Source of the DNA: Nitrospira sp.
GTDB lineage: Bacteria > Nitrospirota > Nitrospiria > Nitrospirales > UBA8639
DNA length: 40,785 nucleotides
Direction of reading: 5' to 3'
Assembly (NCBI GenBank): GCA_028819435.1
Contig: JAPPLK010000072.1
Span: 1-40,785 of the forward strand
Part shown: in pieces, positions 17,774-27,122 of the stretch
How the letters are laid out: each line of letters starts with the position of its first letter
Numbering within the stretch: position 1 is the first letter of the stretch
The notes under the pieces: generated by a model
Seen by the model: only the letters and a program-made list of their open reading frames with translations
Database searches by the model: none
Told to the model about the DNA's origin: nothing
Position numbers and translations under genes: made by a program

Positions 17774-18538
17774 TCATTGAAACCGCTCCTCCTGCTTCAT
17801 CGAATCAACCTGGTCCACCAGTTGACCCAACACGGCGAGGTATCGTTCCAACAGCTTGGGCAGTTCATGCTTGCCCGGCGTACTGAGGCCGCGTTTCAGG
17901 CGCCAGACTTCCAGGAACACCGACGGGTCCACGTCTAGCGTTACTTTTAGTTCATCCAGCACGTCCGGAGATTTCAAGGTCGCCGGACGGCCCAGCAGGC
18001 GGTACAGGCCGCGGAGACACGGGAGCAACGAGGTTAACGAGAGGGGTAACAGGGTTTGAATGGCTTCGATCCTGCCCCATCCTTCGACGTAATTTTGGCG
18101 GACACGCAAGAGGTTGGCATGAACTTCCTGCCGGCATTGGACAAACAGGTGCGCGGGATTGACGTGTAATTCAGGGAACGGGTCACGTCCTTCAAGAAGC
18201 ACGTGGCATTCCTTGATGTCCAGATACTCCAACGGGAACACGTCCGATGATTGTTGGAGATCCGTCTGCGTGAGGAACAAGGGGGCAACGATTTTTTCCC
18301 TGGCCCATTGTTTGTGGATGCCGATCCACTGTTGAAGCACGGGTTGCGTGACGTATTCGAGGATGATCAGGACGTTGATGTTGGAATATCCCGGCAGGAA
18401 CTCACCGCGCGCCGCACTGCCATAAACGAGAATAGCTTCGAACTTCAGGTCCTTTTGTTTTTTGATGGAACGGAGAAAACCGCGTAGCGGGTCGTGCGTA
18501 TCTTCCTGCAACTGTGACCAGGGCGGATTGGCGGACAT
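17774..18538 (-). CDS. Nucleotidyltransferase-fold protein with altered catalytic motif
   Basis: 254 residues. The segment KFEAILVYGSAARGEFLPGY, then SNINVLIIL, is the nucleotidyltransferase superfamily signature (GS...DxD), but both metal-binding Asp are replaced by Asn (NIN), so catalysis is doubtful. The C-terminal 130 residues are helical (VRQNYVEGWGRIEAIQTLLP, LKVTLDVDPSVFLEVWRLKR), as in partner-binding HEPN-like regions. No signal peptide. A 38-residue C-terminal copy lies about 0.7 kb downstream. It could be a scaffold or a degenerate antitoxin; this is speculation. Confidence 0.75.
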   Translation of the reverse strand: MSANPPWSQLQEDTHDPLRGFLRSIKKQKDLKFEAILVYGSAARGEFLPGYSNINVLIILEYVTQPVLQQWIGIHKQWAREKIVAPLFLTQTDLQQSSDVFPLEYLDIKECHVLLEGRDPFPELHVNPAHLFVQCRQEVHANLLRVRQNYVEGWGRIEAIQTLLPLSLTSLLPCLRGLYRLLGRPATLKSPDVLDELKVTLDVDPSVFLEVWRLKRGLSTPGKHELPKLLERYLAVLGQLVDQVDSMKQEERFQ

Positions 18539-18577
18539 GCTTATGACCTCATCCGTAATGCGTCGTGAAAATTGATC

Positions 18578-19849
18578 TTATGAAAGCGCATGAGGTGGTC
18601 GTTGGTCCGCGCGGGGATCCGGCAGCAGTCCCAAGGCGAGGAAGCGATCCCATATCCCAAAGGGCGGAGTCTCACGAAGCCCGGCGGTTGCCGTCAGGAC
18701 TTGATATTTGAGCCGCCGGTTTCGGTCGATGGTGGAAAAAACCCGGTTGCGCAGCCACGCGAGCACCGGATTCCCCGTATTCCAAAAAAAGGCTTCTTCA
18801 TCGGCAAGCCGCTGCAGCATTTCGACTATGGGACGACGCTGTCTTTCGAACGTCTTCAAACGCGATGCCTGAAAATTGTCTTCTGCCAGACACGCAGGAA
18901 CAAGATCCGCCAACACCGTGGCATCGACCATAGCTTGCATGCGCCCTTGAGACGCATGAGGATTCATCCCATGGGCCGCGTCCCCGATCAGCACGGCCCC
19001 ATCGGCGACCCACGTTTGCACGCGGGTACGACCCGTTGGCATCACTGTAGTTTGTTGCCAGCCGGTGAACCCGTGAAACGTGGCCGAGAGTTCAGGACAA
19101 ATCGACGACCAGCGTTTTTGAAGGGGTTCAACCCCGGCAGCCTGTATCGCGTCCTTTGCCGTTGCGTCGATCAGGTAGACGAGATAGATTTTTTCTTTTG
19201 CAGCCGGGAACAAACCCAGAATTTCTTTTTTCCCGAGAAAGTACTGCGCTTCCTCCAATTTCTCCGGGCAATCCAGGATAGCAACAAGGTAGCTTTCGGG
19301 ATAGCGATACAGCTTGGTGGGAATGTCCAGTGCGTTGCGAACTTTGGAGTCCGGCCCATCAGCTCCGACGACCAATTTGGCGGAGATGCGTACAGGCTTG
19401 CCTTGAACGTCTGCTTCCACCCCTATGATGGTTTCGTCTCTTTTCAAGACATTGGTAAACGACGCGTTGTACCACAATCCTCCGGGATTCGCCTTCTCCA
19501 AGGCTTCGAGCACAGTCCGGTGTGCAACATGTGGTAAGGTGACGAGGGCGCGATTATAGGGAGGAGGCAATTCGTCATAATCGATCGAACACAACCGGCT
19601 CCCCCCAATTTGCCGGAAATGAAAATGCCGGACGGGCTGCACCGCGTGTTGCGGCAATTGATCCAACAAGCCCATACCATCCAAAATTTTCTGCCCGTTT
19701 GGTTGGAGGATTTCTCCGCGTATCCCGTGGGGAGGCCCTGAGGCCTGTTCAAGAACGAGGGTCCTAACCCCTTTCCTGGCAAGCAGAAGACCCAGGATTG
19801 CTCCTCCGCCTCCGGCACCGACAACAACCACATCAACGTGTATGTCCAT
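18578..19849 (-). CDS. FAD-dependent monooxygenase (UbiH/PHBH-like)
   Basis: 423 residues. The N-terminal dinucleotide-binding fold VDVVVVGAGGGGAILGLLLA, then LVLEQASGP, holds the FAD ADP part; VVGADGPDSKVRNALDI is the DG motif, and VLIGDAAHGMNPHASQGRMQ is the GD motif that binds the FAD ribityl chain. These three define class A flavin hydroxylases, which use NAD(P)H and oxygen. The C-terminal 60 residues are basic with a hydrophobic patch and may touch the membrane. The substrate could be a quinone precursor, a polyketide or an aromatic compound; the neighbours give no clue. No clear Shine-Dalgarno. Confidence 0.88.
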   Translation of the reverse strand: MDIHVDVVVVGAGGGGAILGLLLARKGVRTLVLEQASGPPHGIRGEILQPNGQKILDGMGLLDQLPQHAVQPVRHFHFRQIGGSRLCSIDYDELPPPYNRALVTLPHVAHRTVLEALEKANPGGLWYNASFTNVLKRDETIIGVEADVQGKPVRISAKLVVGADGPDSKVRNALDIPTKLYRYPESYLVAILDCPEKLEEAQYFLGKKEILGLFPAAKEKIYLVYLIDATAKDAIQAAGVEPLQKRWSSICPELSATFHGFTGWQQTTVMPTGRTRVQTWVADGAVLIGDAAHGMNPHASQGRMQAMVDATVLADLVPACLAEDNFQASRLKTFERQRRPIVEMLQRLADEEAFFWNTGNPVLAWLRNRVFSTIDRNRRLKYQVLTATAGLRETPPFGIWDRFLALGLLPDPRADQRPPHALS

Positions 19850-19904
19850 ACAAGGGAAAGGAGCGAATCGAAGGACTCAGGATTGGATTTCCCGGGCAAG
19901 CCAC

Positions 19905-20390
19905 CTATTCAAATATCTTTTGGAAATGCTCGTCGGCTTCTTCCCATGCGGTGGGATTCGTGTTTTTCAGCCAATCTTTCAGGAATGCCTTCTGCTCAGG
20001 CGAGAGCATTTGCTTGATCTGGTGGGAACGGCCTTGCAAGGGCTGTAAGAATCCGACCTTTTTGACGGGGTCGAGCGTGGCAGTCCGTACGTAAACGTTG
20101 GTATAAGCCAAGGGGTGCTCGTTTTCTCCCTCCCCTTGGAGCCAGACCGAAATATACTTGTCCATGTTCAATCCCGAACTGTCCAGCGCCGGATCTGTTT
20201 CATGAAACACGTCATTTTCCGTTTCGGGTAACGGAACGGCTTCATGGGCCCGGAAGAGAAAATTTCGATTCCACATGAGAAAAAAAGGGGGTTCAAAGAA
20301 AGTGGTTTCATAGTGGCAAGGAGCCGGCATGAAAGTCAAATGTGCCTTCTTGCTCAAGATAACCCTTGTATTTTCTTGTCGGCTTGTCAT
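19905..20390 (-). CDS. Hypothetical protein
   Basis: 161 residues with no recognised domain and no signal peptide. Features include an aromatic stretch (TTFFEPPFFLMWNRNFLFRA), a central beta-like segment (DKYISVWLQGEGE, LAYTNVYVRTATL) and a helical C-terminus (QIKQMLSPEQKAFLKDWLKN). The start could also be the Met at residue 21. It precedes the flavin monooxygenase on the same strand by 55 bp and could be co-transcribed with it. Confidence 0.55.
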   Translation of the reverse strand: MTSRQENTRVILSKKAHLTFMPAPCHYETTFFEPPFFLMWNRNFLFRAHEAVPLPETENDVFHETDPALDSSGLNMDKYISVWLQGEGENEHPLAYTNVYVRTATLDPVKKVGFLQPLQGRSHQIKQMLSPEQKAFLKDWLKNTNPTAWEEADEHFQKIFE

Positions 20391-20504
20391 AGTGTTAAGG
20401 ACAAGCCTCTCGTGGAATAGTGGGTGCCGGGATTTTTTTGTAGAAGGCGCTCATAAGATGTGCTGCACCACTTATCGAATCATATAAAAAAGGAGTGTCG
20501 TCTC

Positions 20505-21128
20505 ATGAAACCATGGTGTCTCACTGCATTTCTTTTGGCCGTTCTGTTCGTTTTCGGATGTCAAGGCCCCGGACAAATCACCAAATTACGTATCCAGCAC
20601 GTCGAATCCGCAGTTGAGTCCAAAGGATCGCCCCTCACGGTCGCAGTCGCTCCTTTCGATGATAAACGGCAACCCTCAGAGCACTTGGGCATGCGAGTCC
20701 GCGGTGGAGGAAGCGAAACCTATTTTGACGTGATGGACGGCACGCTGAGTCAACGTGTCACAAATTCTTTTGTCGATTTCCTGAACCAGGCGGGACTTTC
20801 CACCGCACCGGCTAATGGCGCTGGATCCGCTAATGTAAGAATTGAGCCGATGATCCAAAAATTCAAGGTCGAGGCGACCGATAAAGCGTTGGCTACCCAC
20901 CTCGAAGTCGACACGATCATGGCTTTCACCGTCCATAATGCGGCCGACGAAAGTACCGTTCGAATCGCAGTCGGCGTCGGTGGAACGGATCATGAAGTAT
21001 TCTTCTCCGAAGAGGATATGGAAAAACTGATCGCGGAAGTACTCACTGAAGGTTTCGAGGAATTTCTGGAAAAGGTCGAAGTTCAAGGAGAGGCCCTCAA
21101 GTTTCGTCTTCATGAGGAAGCCTCCTGA
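20505..21128 (+). CDS. Putative lipoprotein (YajG-like)
   Basis: 207 residues from the ATG at 20505 (AAGGAG, 9-base spacing). MKPWCLTAFLLAVLFVFGC is a lipoprotein signal with lipobox VFGC, so Cys19 would be lipidated. The mature part begins with PLTVAVAPFDDKRQPSEHLG and continues with RVTNSFVDFLNQAGLSTAPA, a pattern shared with YajG and related envelope lipoproteins that adopt an alpha/beta fold. The function is unknown. It converges with the DCC-family gene. Confidence 0.75.
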   Translation: MKPWCLTAFLLAVLFVFGCQGPGQITKLRIQHVESAVESKGSPLTVAVAPFDDKRQPSEHLGMRVRGGGSETYFDVMDGTLSQRVTNSFVDFLNQAGLSTAPANGAGSANVRIEPMIQKFKVEATDKALATHLEVDTIMAFTVHNAADESTVRIAVGVGGTDHEVFFSEEDMEKLIAEVLTEGFEEFLEKVEVQGEALKFRLHEEAS

Positions 21129-21152
21129 GACCGGATTTGACAAAATCCCTGT

Positions 21153-21536
21153 CTAGGGTTCTTCACTCGCACCAAACCACCGATAGCGATATCTCGCTAC
21201 AAGTTCATAGCCGGCAGTCATGGCCTGACGGCACAAGCGGAACCTCCAGAAAAACAGGAGGAGTTTTCCGCTCGTCAGGCCGTGCAGGAACGGAAAAAAC
21301 GCTTCCAGCCCACCGACAACGGTCCCCTTTTCATCGATCCAATAGGCCATGGGAGGCCGGGAGCCAGACTGGTGACGGCTTCCCAGATATTCGATGGCAT
21401 CCTGACTGTCATAGGGGAGATACTGAACGCATGTGGAACGTTGCTCCAATTTTCGCTTCACTGCCACGCAAAGACGACAATGAGAATCATAAATCAGGCA
21501 ACCGGACCGCGGTTGACGGGAAATTTCATCGTTCAT
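21153..21536 (-). CDS. DCC-family (DUF393) thiol-disulfide oxidoreductase-like protein
   Basis: 127 residues. GCLIYDSHCRLCVAVKRKLE carries the family's DxxCxxC motif near the N-terminus, followed by a thioredoxin-like layout and LEAFFPFLHGLTSGKLLLFF, a hydrophobic patch that may associate with a membrane. Family members are predicted redox proteins of undefined partner. It lies 27 bp downstream of mtnA on the same strand, so it may be the last gene of the asmA-mtnA transcript. Confidence 0.8.
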   Translation of the reverse strand: MNDEISRQPRSGCLIYDSHCRLCVAVKRKLEQRSTCVQYLPYDSQDAIEYLGSRHQSGSRPPMAYWIDEKGTVVGGLEAFFPFLHGLTSGKLLLFFWRFRLCRQAMTAGYELVARYRYRWFGASEEP

Positions 21537-21563
21537 GTTTCATCCTGGCCTCAGGCAGTTCGC

Positions 21564-22595
21564 CTAGCCCTTAAACGTGTCTGCAATCCGATCCGGGGAC
21601 ACGATCCCTCGCTCCGTAATGATTCCGGTGACGTATTTCGCAGGTGTTACGTCAAAGGCCGGGTTAAAGACGTCTACATTTTTTGGGGCAATGCATGCCT
21701 CTCCATTGATGGTGGTCACTTCATGACCGGGACGTTCTTCAATAGGAATGGCGGAACCGGATGGCGTTGACACATCGATGGTCGAAGAAGGCGCTGCTAC
21801 GTAAAAGGGAATGTTATGGGCCTTGGCAAGAACCGCGACGCCATAGGTCCCGATTTTATTCGCTACGTCTCCGTTGGCTGCGATCCGATCGGCACCGACC
21901 ACGCACAAGTCGATTTTGCCCTGCCGCATGACAACGGCTGCCATGCTATCCGTGATCAGCGTTACGGGAATGCCGTCTTCCATCAATTCCCACGCCGTCA
22001 ATCTGGCGCCCTGAAGAACGGGCCGAGTCTCATTCGCAAAGACGTGCACCTGTTTCCCCTGCTCCGACGCCGCCCTGATCACTCCCAAGGCCGTGCCATA
22101 TCCGGCGGTTGCCAACGCCCCGGCGTTACAGTGTGTTAAGACGTTCTGGCCATCCTTGATGAGACCGGCTCCTTGTTGGCCCATGGCCTTACACGTGGCA
22201 ATGTCTTCTTGTTGGATTGCCAAGGCTTCCTGCACGAGACGGGACTGGATCTCGGGTACCGTGCAAGCACGATTTTCCCGTACAACGGCCTTCATCCGCG
22301 TCAAAGCCCAAAAAAGATTTACGGCCGTGGGGCGAGTTGCGGCTAATTGATCACAAATAGCCGCAACCTTCCGTTCAAATACCGGGACATCGGTTTCAAA
22401 AACTGATTGCGCTCCCAACGCGACCCCCATGGCCGCGGTCACGCCAATAGCCGGTGCACCCCGCACCTTCAACTCTTGAATGGCGGATGCCACGGCAGCC
22501 ACGTCTTTACACTCAAGCCGTTCGGTATGGCCAGGCAACCGGCTCTGGTCAAGGAGCCACACGCGCCCTTCTTTCCATTCCACCGTGGGAATCAT
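21564..22595 (-). CDS. mtnA: S-methyl-5-thioribose-1-phosphate isomerase
   Basis: 343 residues from the ATG at 22595 (AAAGG, 8-base spacing); a TTG at 22622 is an alternative. It isomerises methylthioribose-1-phosphate to methylthioribulose-1-phosphate in methionine salvage. [20 protein letters not shown], the catalytic Cys in [20 protein letters not shown] and the catalytic Asp in [19 protein letters not shown] are all present. Length is normal for the eIF2B-like isomerases. It lies 47 bp downstream of the AsmA-like gene; other salvage genes are not in the window. Confidence 0.96.
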   Translation of the reverse strand: MIPTVEWKEGRVWLLDQSRLPGHTERLECKDVAAVASAIQELKVRGAPAIGVTAAMGVALGAQSVFETDVPVFERKVAAICDQLAATRPTAVNLFWALTRMKAVVRENRACTVPEIQSRLVQEALAIQQEDIATCKAMGQQGAGLIKDGQNVLTHCNAGALATAGYGTALGVIRAASEQGKQVHVFANETRPVLQGARLTAWELMEDGIPVTLITDSMAAVVMRQGKIDLCVVGADRIAANGDVANKIGTYGVAVLAKAHNIPFYVAAPSSTIDVSTPSGSAIPIEERPGHEVTTINGEACIAPKNVDVFNPAFDVTPAKYVTGIITERGIVSPDRIADTFKG

Positions 22596-22642
22596 GTCAA
22601 AAACCTTTAAGCCCTTCCTCAAAGTGCCGGGTATTCAAAGGG

Positions 22643-25600
22643 TCAGTAAGGTTCCATGGACGCATCTTCGTATTCTTGTTTTTGGGGCTCGGGTGATGAG
22701 GCACCGGCTTCATTATTGTCCTCAGGAAACAATATTTTCTGTGGCAACGTGATTGTATTTTTCAGAATCGACAATGCCAATCTGCCAAATCCTTTTAATC
22801 CAACCGCCACGGATTCCACGGCCAGCGGCTCAATTGCCGGATTCCGAAACGGGCCTTTGACCGAAAACATGGCCAAGTCGATTCCCTGCTCTTCATCGTC
22901 AAGCAAGAGATGCACCAACGGAATTTCTTTAAGAAGTTTAAAATACGAGCCCAGGGGGCTGACCGCGGTCACCACGTCCAATTTATCGTTTACCAAGTCG
23001 TATTGTCCGGCAGCCGTCATTTTCACAACGGGTCCATCCATCACCATGTCCGTTGAAACAACCCGGCCATCGACAATGGCAAAAGTTCCACTTTGCCGAT
23101 CAAAAGGATAGCCGTCTTTTTCAAGGTCCATTTTCCCCTGTAGCATATTCGGCAGGTTCATGACGGCTAGAATTTTAGGAATCACGACCCCTCGTTTGAT
23201 CCGGCCGTCTTTGATGGTGAGTTTCAACGTGCCTTTGAGGGTCGGAAGCACGCCTAGGGGATTTCTACCATGTCCTTGTAGTGTACCCTCCATGGTCATC
23301 AATCCCGTCATCAATCGTTTGTCGAGTGTTTGTTTATCAAGAAGTGTTTTTTCCAGGGTTAACAATGGAATCGAATTGATCGAAAACCACGTCTTCACCG
23401 CGGCTGGCTGTTGTACGGGCAGGTTGACTGATACACGCCCTTGAATCGTCCCGTTGTCAGCTTTCCCACGAATGCGGTCTATGCGGATGACGCCCTCATT
23501 GATGTTCAGTTGACAGGACAAATTCCGCACCTTCAGGTTGTGGTACGAGGCACGATTGAACTGCAATCTTGCGGAGACTTTAGCCGTGTTGGCAATCATT
23601 TCCAAAAATTCCCGAAGGGGAGAACGTTGTTTGTCTCTCGGCAGCAACAAATCGAGATCGAATCGACTCGCAGTCAGCGACAGTTTCATGTTCGGCCTAC
23701 TGTCCCACTTGAGGATGAATCCCTTGGCTTGAGTTTGACTCTTCTCAAGATTCCACTGAAGTCTCTTTAGTTCGGCGGCATGGCCGGCCAGTTTCACTTG
23801 AAACGCCACCCGGGAAATCGGCGACCTGACTCCTTCGACGTTGACGACTCCATTCGTTAAGGTCACTTGCCCCGATTTGCTCCATGACCTCCAATCACCT
23901 CCCGTTCCCCGAAGATGTACCATCCCTTCCATGGTCCCGGAGGAAATAGTTTTCTCAAATAATTCAAGGTCCGGCGGTAACGACTCGAAGCGTATCGGTT
24001 CGGCCTTCAGTGAGGCATTGAACGTCAAGGTTTGGCCGTAATGAAATTTTCCTTTTCCGGCGAAGCGAACCGACGGTAAACTCAGGACCATGCTTTCAAA
24101 CGTGAATTGATGCTTTTTGCCGACTCGAACGTAAAAATCCAGATTGCCGGACAGGCTCGAGGGTTTATAGAGAATACCCGGCAAGTGGATTTCTAATCCT
24201 TGCATGGAAATTCTCCCTTTCACCGAGGGGCTTCGCAGTTGTCCTGTAACCGTGAGAAGATACTGCGACCTGCCTGAAATTGTTTCTTGCGTCGGAAGTG
24301 CCTGACCAGACAAGAGAGTCCGCAGGTCGCTGTCACTGAAATGCCCTTGAATTCTCAAGTCATCAGTATAAGATTCACCTTCAAGGTTAATCGTCCCTTG
24401 GACGTGAAAATCACTATCTCCATAGAGCCCTGTAACGTTTTCGAAACGAACATGATTTTCTGAAATGGCAAAAAGGCCCTCCACTCGGGTAAGGGGCATG
24501 CGTAGTCCCGGCAATTGCATGGCAATCCGTTCAGGATGATATTCGGCGCTTTGGAAGGCGATGGCTTGAGGGTCCCTGAGTGGTCCGGCAAAGCGCAGTA
24601 TTAACAATCCACTCCCGGCCTTGCCTTGCAAAGCTTCTTCTGGTCGTTGTGCTAAGCTCCACCCGGCAATGGTTTGTATAAGGCCAATAATTTTTGAGGC
24701 GGAAACCTGACCCTCGAATTCTGTTGTCAACCAAGGTCCTTGTTCGGTAAAAACAATCATCCCTTCGCCTTGAGTGACGGGCAGATCCTCATATTGGCCA
24801 TGAAAATCGAAGAATCGAATCTCATCAGCCCCGACGTTGATGGTGCAGGTCATCTCTTTGACGGTTCCCAGCTTAGGCCCTAAATCCAATCTTCCTTCCG
24901 AAAGCTGAAACTTTCCCGTCAGCGTATAGCCCGCTTCTTTGCGGGAGGAGCCGGTAAACGTTGCTGAAACCGCTTGGATTTTTCCACTGACGGACTGAAG
25001 GTGAATGGCATCAGACAATTCCGACGGAATAAGTCCTTCGGGTAGTAATTGGGGCAAATGTTGAATGGCTACAGGTGCGCTGGACCATTGCCCCGAATAG
25101 GTTGGCGGTTCAGGCCGCCATAAACCTTTCACGCTGATTTCTGAATTCAGATCAATGCTGTCGGTTAAAACCACAAGATCGGATACGGACAGGTCATACC
25201 CTTCAATGCCAGGAGCAAAATGGAGGTGTCCTTGGACCTTGGTTCGACCTTGCAACCCAATCGGGACTTCATGTACGTCGAAAAAATTGGCCAATTGCAC
25301 AAGCGTTTCGCGATCAAGGTCCATACGAGTATGGATGTCGAATTGAGGCGACGCGTCACGGCCTGGAGCGTTTCCTTCCTTGAAAAAACCGCCGATATCC
25401 TGGAGCGTCCCATAAGCAGAGAGCACGGACCCCGTGTCCCCTTCGGAAAATCGCGCGGACAAAAATATTTCCGTAGGACCATCCCACACGAGTTGCTCTA
25501 CTTGCAGTTCTACGTCTTCCGCGTAAACAATAAACGCGGATTCACGGCGATAGCGATCCTCCAGGTGAACTGTACCGTTGGTCAATTTCAATGAACGCCC

Positions 25601-26032
25601 CAAGAGCCACGCTCCTACCTGTGCCTGATCGGATGATTCCCTTTGAAGAACGTTTAGATAATTCCATTGCCCGTTTTCGTCTCGCCTGAGATTAAAAACG
25701 GAATGTTCGATGATCAGGGCATGCGGCAGGGGTATATCCTGCACGAAGGACAAGAAATTCAAATCCAGTTGAATGTACGTGGCCTGAAAAAGCGGAGTGC
25801 CTTGCTCCGGGTCTTGAATGCTGACATCTCTCAGTTCCAGGTGAGGATAGGGGAAAACCCCTACCCGTATGCGTTCGATGACGACGTGATCTCCAAATGA
25901 TCTTGCGACAAGATCTCGAACGATAACTTGCACGTCCTCCGTGTGGAACGTCGCAAGATAGACGACGCCCACAACGCAAACGATCATGATCAGGAGGAGG
26001 ATCGGAATCAGACTCTTGCGCTTGGAAGACAT
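22643..26032 (-). CDS. AsmA-like envelope protein (intermembrane lipid-transfer family)
   Basis: 1129 residues. An N-terminal membrane helix (SLIPILLLIMIVCVVGVVYL) anchors a large periplasmic part. The first 150 residues have AsmA features (VIERIRVGVFPYPHLELRDV). The long middle is a regular run of beta strands (for example SLSGNLDFYVRVGKKHQFTF), as in the elongated hydrophobic grooves of the AsmA/TamB/YhdP group. The C-terminal AsmA-like region carries GTLKLTIKDGRIKRGVVIPK, MTAAGQYDLVNDKLDVVTAV and FSVKGPFRNPAIEPLAVESV. These proteins are thought to move phospholipids between membranes. It is first in a likely operon with mtnA. Confidence 0.88.
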   Translation of the reverse strand: MSSKRKSLIPILLLIMIVCVVGVVYLATFHTEDVQVIVRDLVARSFGDHVVIERIRVGVFPYPHLELRDVSIQDPEQGTPLFQATYIQLDLNFLSFVQDIPLPHALIIEHSVFNLRRDENGQWNYLNVLQRESSDQAQVGAWLLGRSLKLTNGTVHLEDRYRRESAFIVYAEDVELQVEQLVWDGPTEIFLSARFSEGDTGSVLSAYGTLQDIGGFFKEGNAPGRDASPQFDIHTRMDLDRETLVQLANFFDVHEVPIGLQGRTKVQGHLHFAPGIEGYDLSVSDLVVLTDSIDLNSEISVKGLWRPEPPTYSGQWSSAPVAIQHLPQLLPEGLIPSELSDAIHLQSVSGKIQAVSATFTGSSRKEAGYTLTGKFQLSEGRLDLGPKLGTVKEMTCTINVGADEIRFFDFHGQYEDLPVTQGEGMIVFTEQGPWLTTEFEGQVSASKIIGLIQTIAGWSLAQRPEEALQGKAGSGLLILRFAGPLRDPQAIAFQSAEYHPERIAMQLPGLRMPLTRVEGLFAISENHVRFENVTGLYGDSDFHVQGTINLEGESYTDDLRIQGHFSDSDLRTLLSGQALPTQETISGRSQYLLTVTGQLRSPSVKGRISMQGLEIHLPGILYKPSSLSGNLDFYVRVGKKHQFTFESMVLSLPSVRFAGKGKFHYGQTLTFNASLKAEPIRFESLPPDLELFEKTISSGTMEGMVHLRGTGGDWRSWSKSGQVTLTNGVVNVEGVRSPISRVAFQVKLAGHAAELKRLQWNLEKSQTQAKGFILKWDSRPNMKLSLTASRFDLDLLLPRDKQRSPLREFLEMIANTAKVSARLQFNRASYHNLKVRNLSCQLNINEGVIRIDRIRGKADNGTIQGRVSVNLPVQQPAAVKTWFSINSIPLLTLEKTLLDKQTLDKRLMTGLMTMEGTLQGHGRNPLGVLPTLKGTLKLTIKDGRIKRGVVIPKILAVMNLPNMLQGKMDLEKDGYPFDRQSGTFAIVDGRVVSTDMVMDGPVVKMTAAGQYDLVNDKLDVVTAVSPLGSYFKLLKEIPLVHLLLDDEEQGIDLAMFSVKGPFRNPAIEPLAVESVAVGLKGFGRLALSILKNTITLPQKILFPEDNNEAGASSPEPQKQEYEDASMEPY

Positions 26033-26133
26033 GCGTTCATTCCTGGTCTTGATGGGAGAAACTCTTAGGAGTTAGACCAACTGGTGGTCCGCTATGGGCC
26101 GTTTGTCGTATAAACGGTTGTCTTAGCATTTTC

Positions 26134-26163
26134 TTGACAGTCTGAGGAATTCACCGTTATGGT
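26134..26163 (+). promoter_or_regulatory. Candidate promoter of the HD hydrolase-yjbQ operon
   Basis: Consensus TTGACA (26134-26139), an 18-bp spacer and TATGGT (26158-26163) precede the HD gene start by 55 bp. The spacer is one base longer than ideal and the -10 box matches four of six. Confidence 0.45.
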
Positions 26164-26217
26164 CCTCCCCCATTCTAACGAAAGTCCACTCGTTATTCTA
26201 TCGACAGTTTCCTGACC

Positions 26218-27105
26218 ATGAAATCGGTTTCCCGCACAGCATTCTCTTTGCCATATTCATACACGCATCTTCTCGTGTCGCGTTCAGTAGCCGGCGCGCT
26301 GCTCAAATGTTATGACTATCCTCATCCGCATAAACCGGATGTCATAATCAGGGGATACGACAAGGCCCATGCCTTTCGGACGGCGAAAATGTGCGCGGTC
26401 GTGGCCCAGCATCTTTCGTATGAACGCCCACGTGTCCGACAGTTTCAGATTGCCTGTTTATTGCATGATTTGGGAAGGGCCGGACTTGAGCGTCGGCTTT
26501 TTGGCAAAATATGGTCATGGGCGCGTAGCCGGAATATTCCCACGAGACCTGCAGAATGGCGGTTGTTGCACCCCGGTTCGAGTTATGGCAAGGAAACCGA
26601 AGCATTTGTAAAAACGTATCGAGATGCATTGGCCGAACAAGGATTTCCGCTCACCCAGTGGGCATATGAACACGTTGAAATGCGATTGGGATTCGCTCGT
26701 CGCCATCGTCGGCAACTCAGAAGAATCACCCCCTTCTTGAAAAGCCTGGACATTCGTTGGTTGCCATGGATGGAGAAGGTGACGTTATATTATTATTATC
26801 CTGAAAAACTGGAACGGTCTCCTGACTGGGTCAGGGAACTTGGAGAGATCTTAGTCGCTTGTGAACAGTTGGAAGCCTTCAGCAATCGTCGACGCGGAGC
26901 AGACTACTACGTGCGATCACAAGAAAGTTTTCACGAGGCCTTTTGCTACCTCGACGCATTAAAACGACAAGGACGTTTGCGGACAAGAGTCGTCAAAGCG
27001 GTTCGACAATTGACGGCTTCCGGAAGTTTTGATTCCATTCTCAAGGCAGCCCGAGGGAGGATACTATCACGATCAGAACAACAATTCCTTCGCTCCCTTC
27101 AATAG
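26218..27105 (+). CDS. HD-domain phosphohydrolase-like protein
   Basis: 295 residues. GYDKAHAFRTAKMCAVVAQH supplies the first His, and FQIACLLHDLGRAGLERRLF supplies the HD pair of the metal-dependent HD superfamily. A later ESFHEAFCYL near the C-terminus may supply another ligand. The protein is basic and soluble. Substrates of HD proteins range from nucleotides to phospholipid-like compounds and cannot be told here. The start has no clear Shine-Dalgarno. yjbQ follows after 17 bp, so the two are probably one operon. Confidence 0.8.
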   Translation: MKSVSRTAFSLPYSYTHLLVSRSVAGALLKCYDYPHPHKPDVIIRGYDKAHAFRTAKMCAVVAQHLSYERPRVRQFQIACLLHDLGRAGLERRLFGKIWSWARSRNIPTRPAEWRLLHPGSSYGKETEAFVKTYRDALAEQGFPLTQWAYEHVEMRLGFARRHRRQLRRITPFLKSLDIRWLPWMEKVTLYYYYPEKLERSPDWVRELGEILVACEQLEAFSNRRRGADYYVRSQESFHEAFCYLDALKRQGRLRTRVVKAVRQLTASGSFDSILKAARGRILSRSEQQFLRSLQ

Positions 27106-27122
27106 ACAAAAGAGAGAATCCG

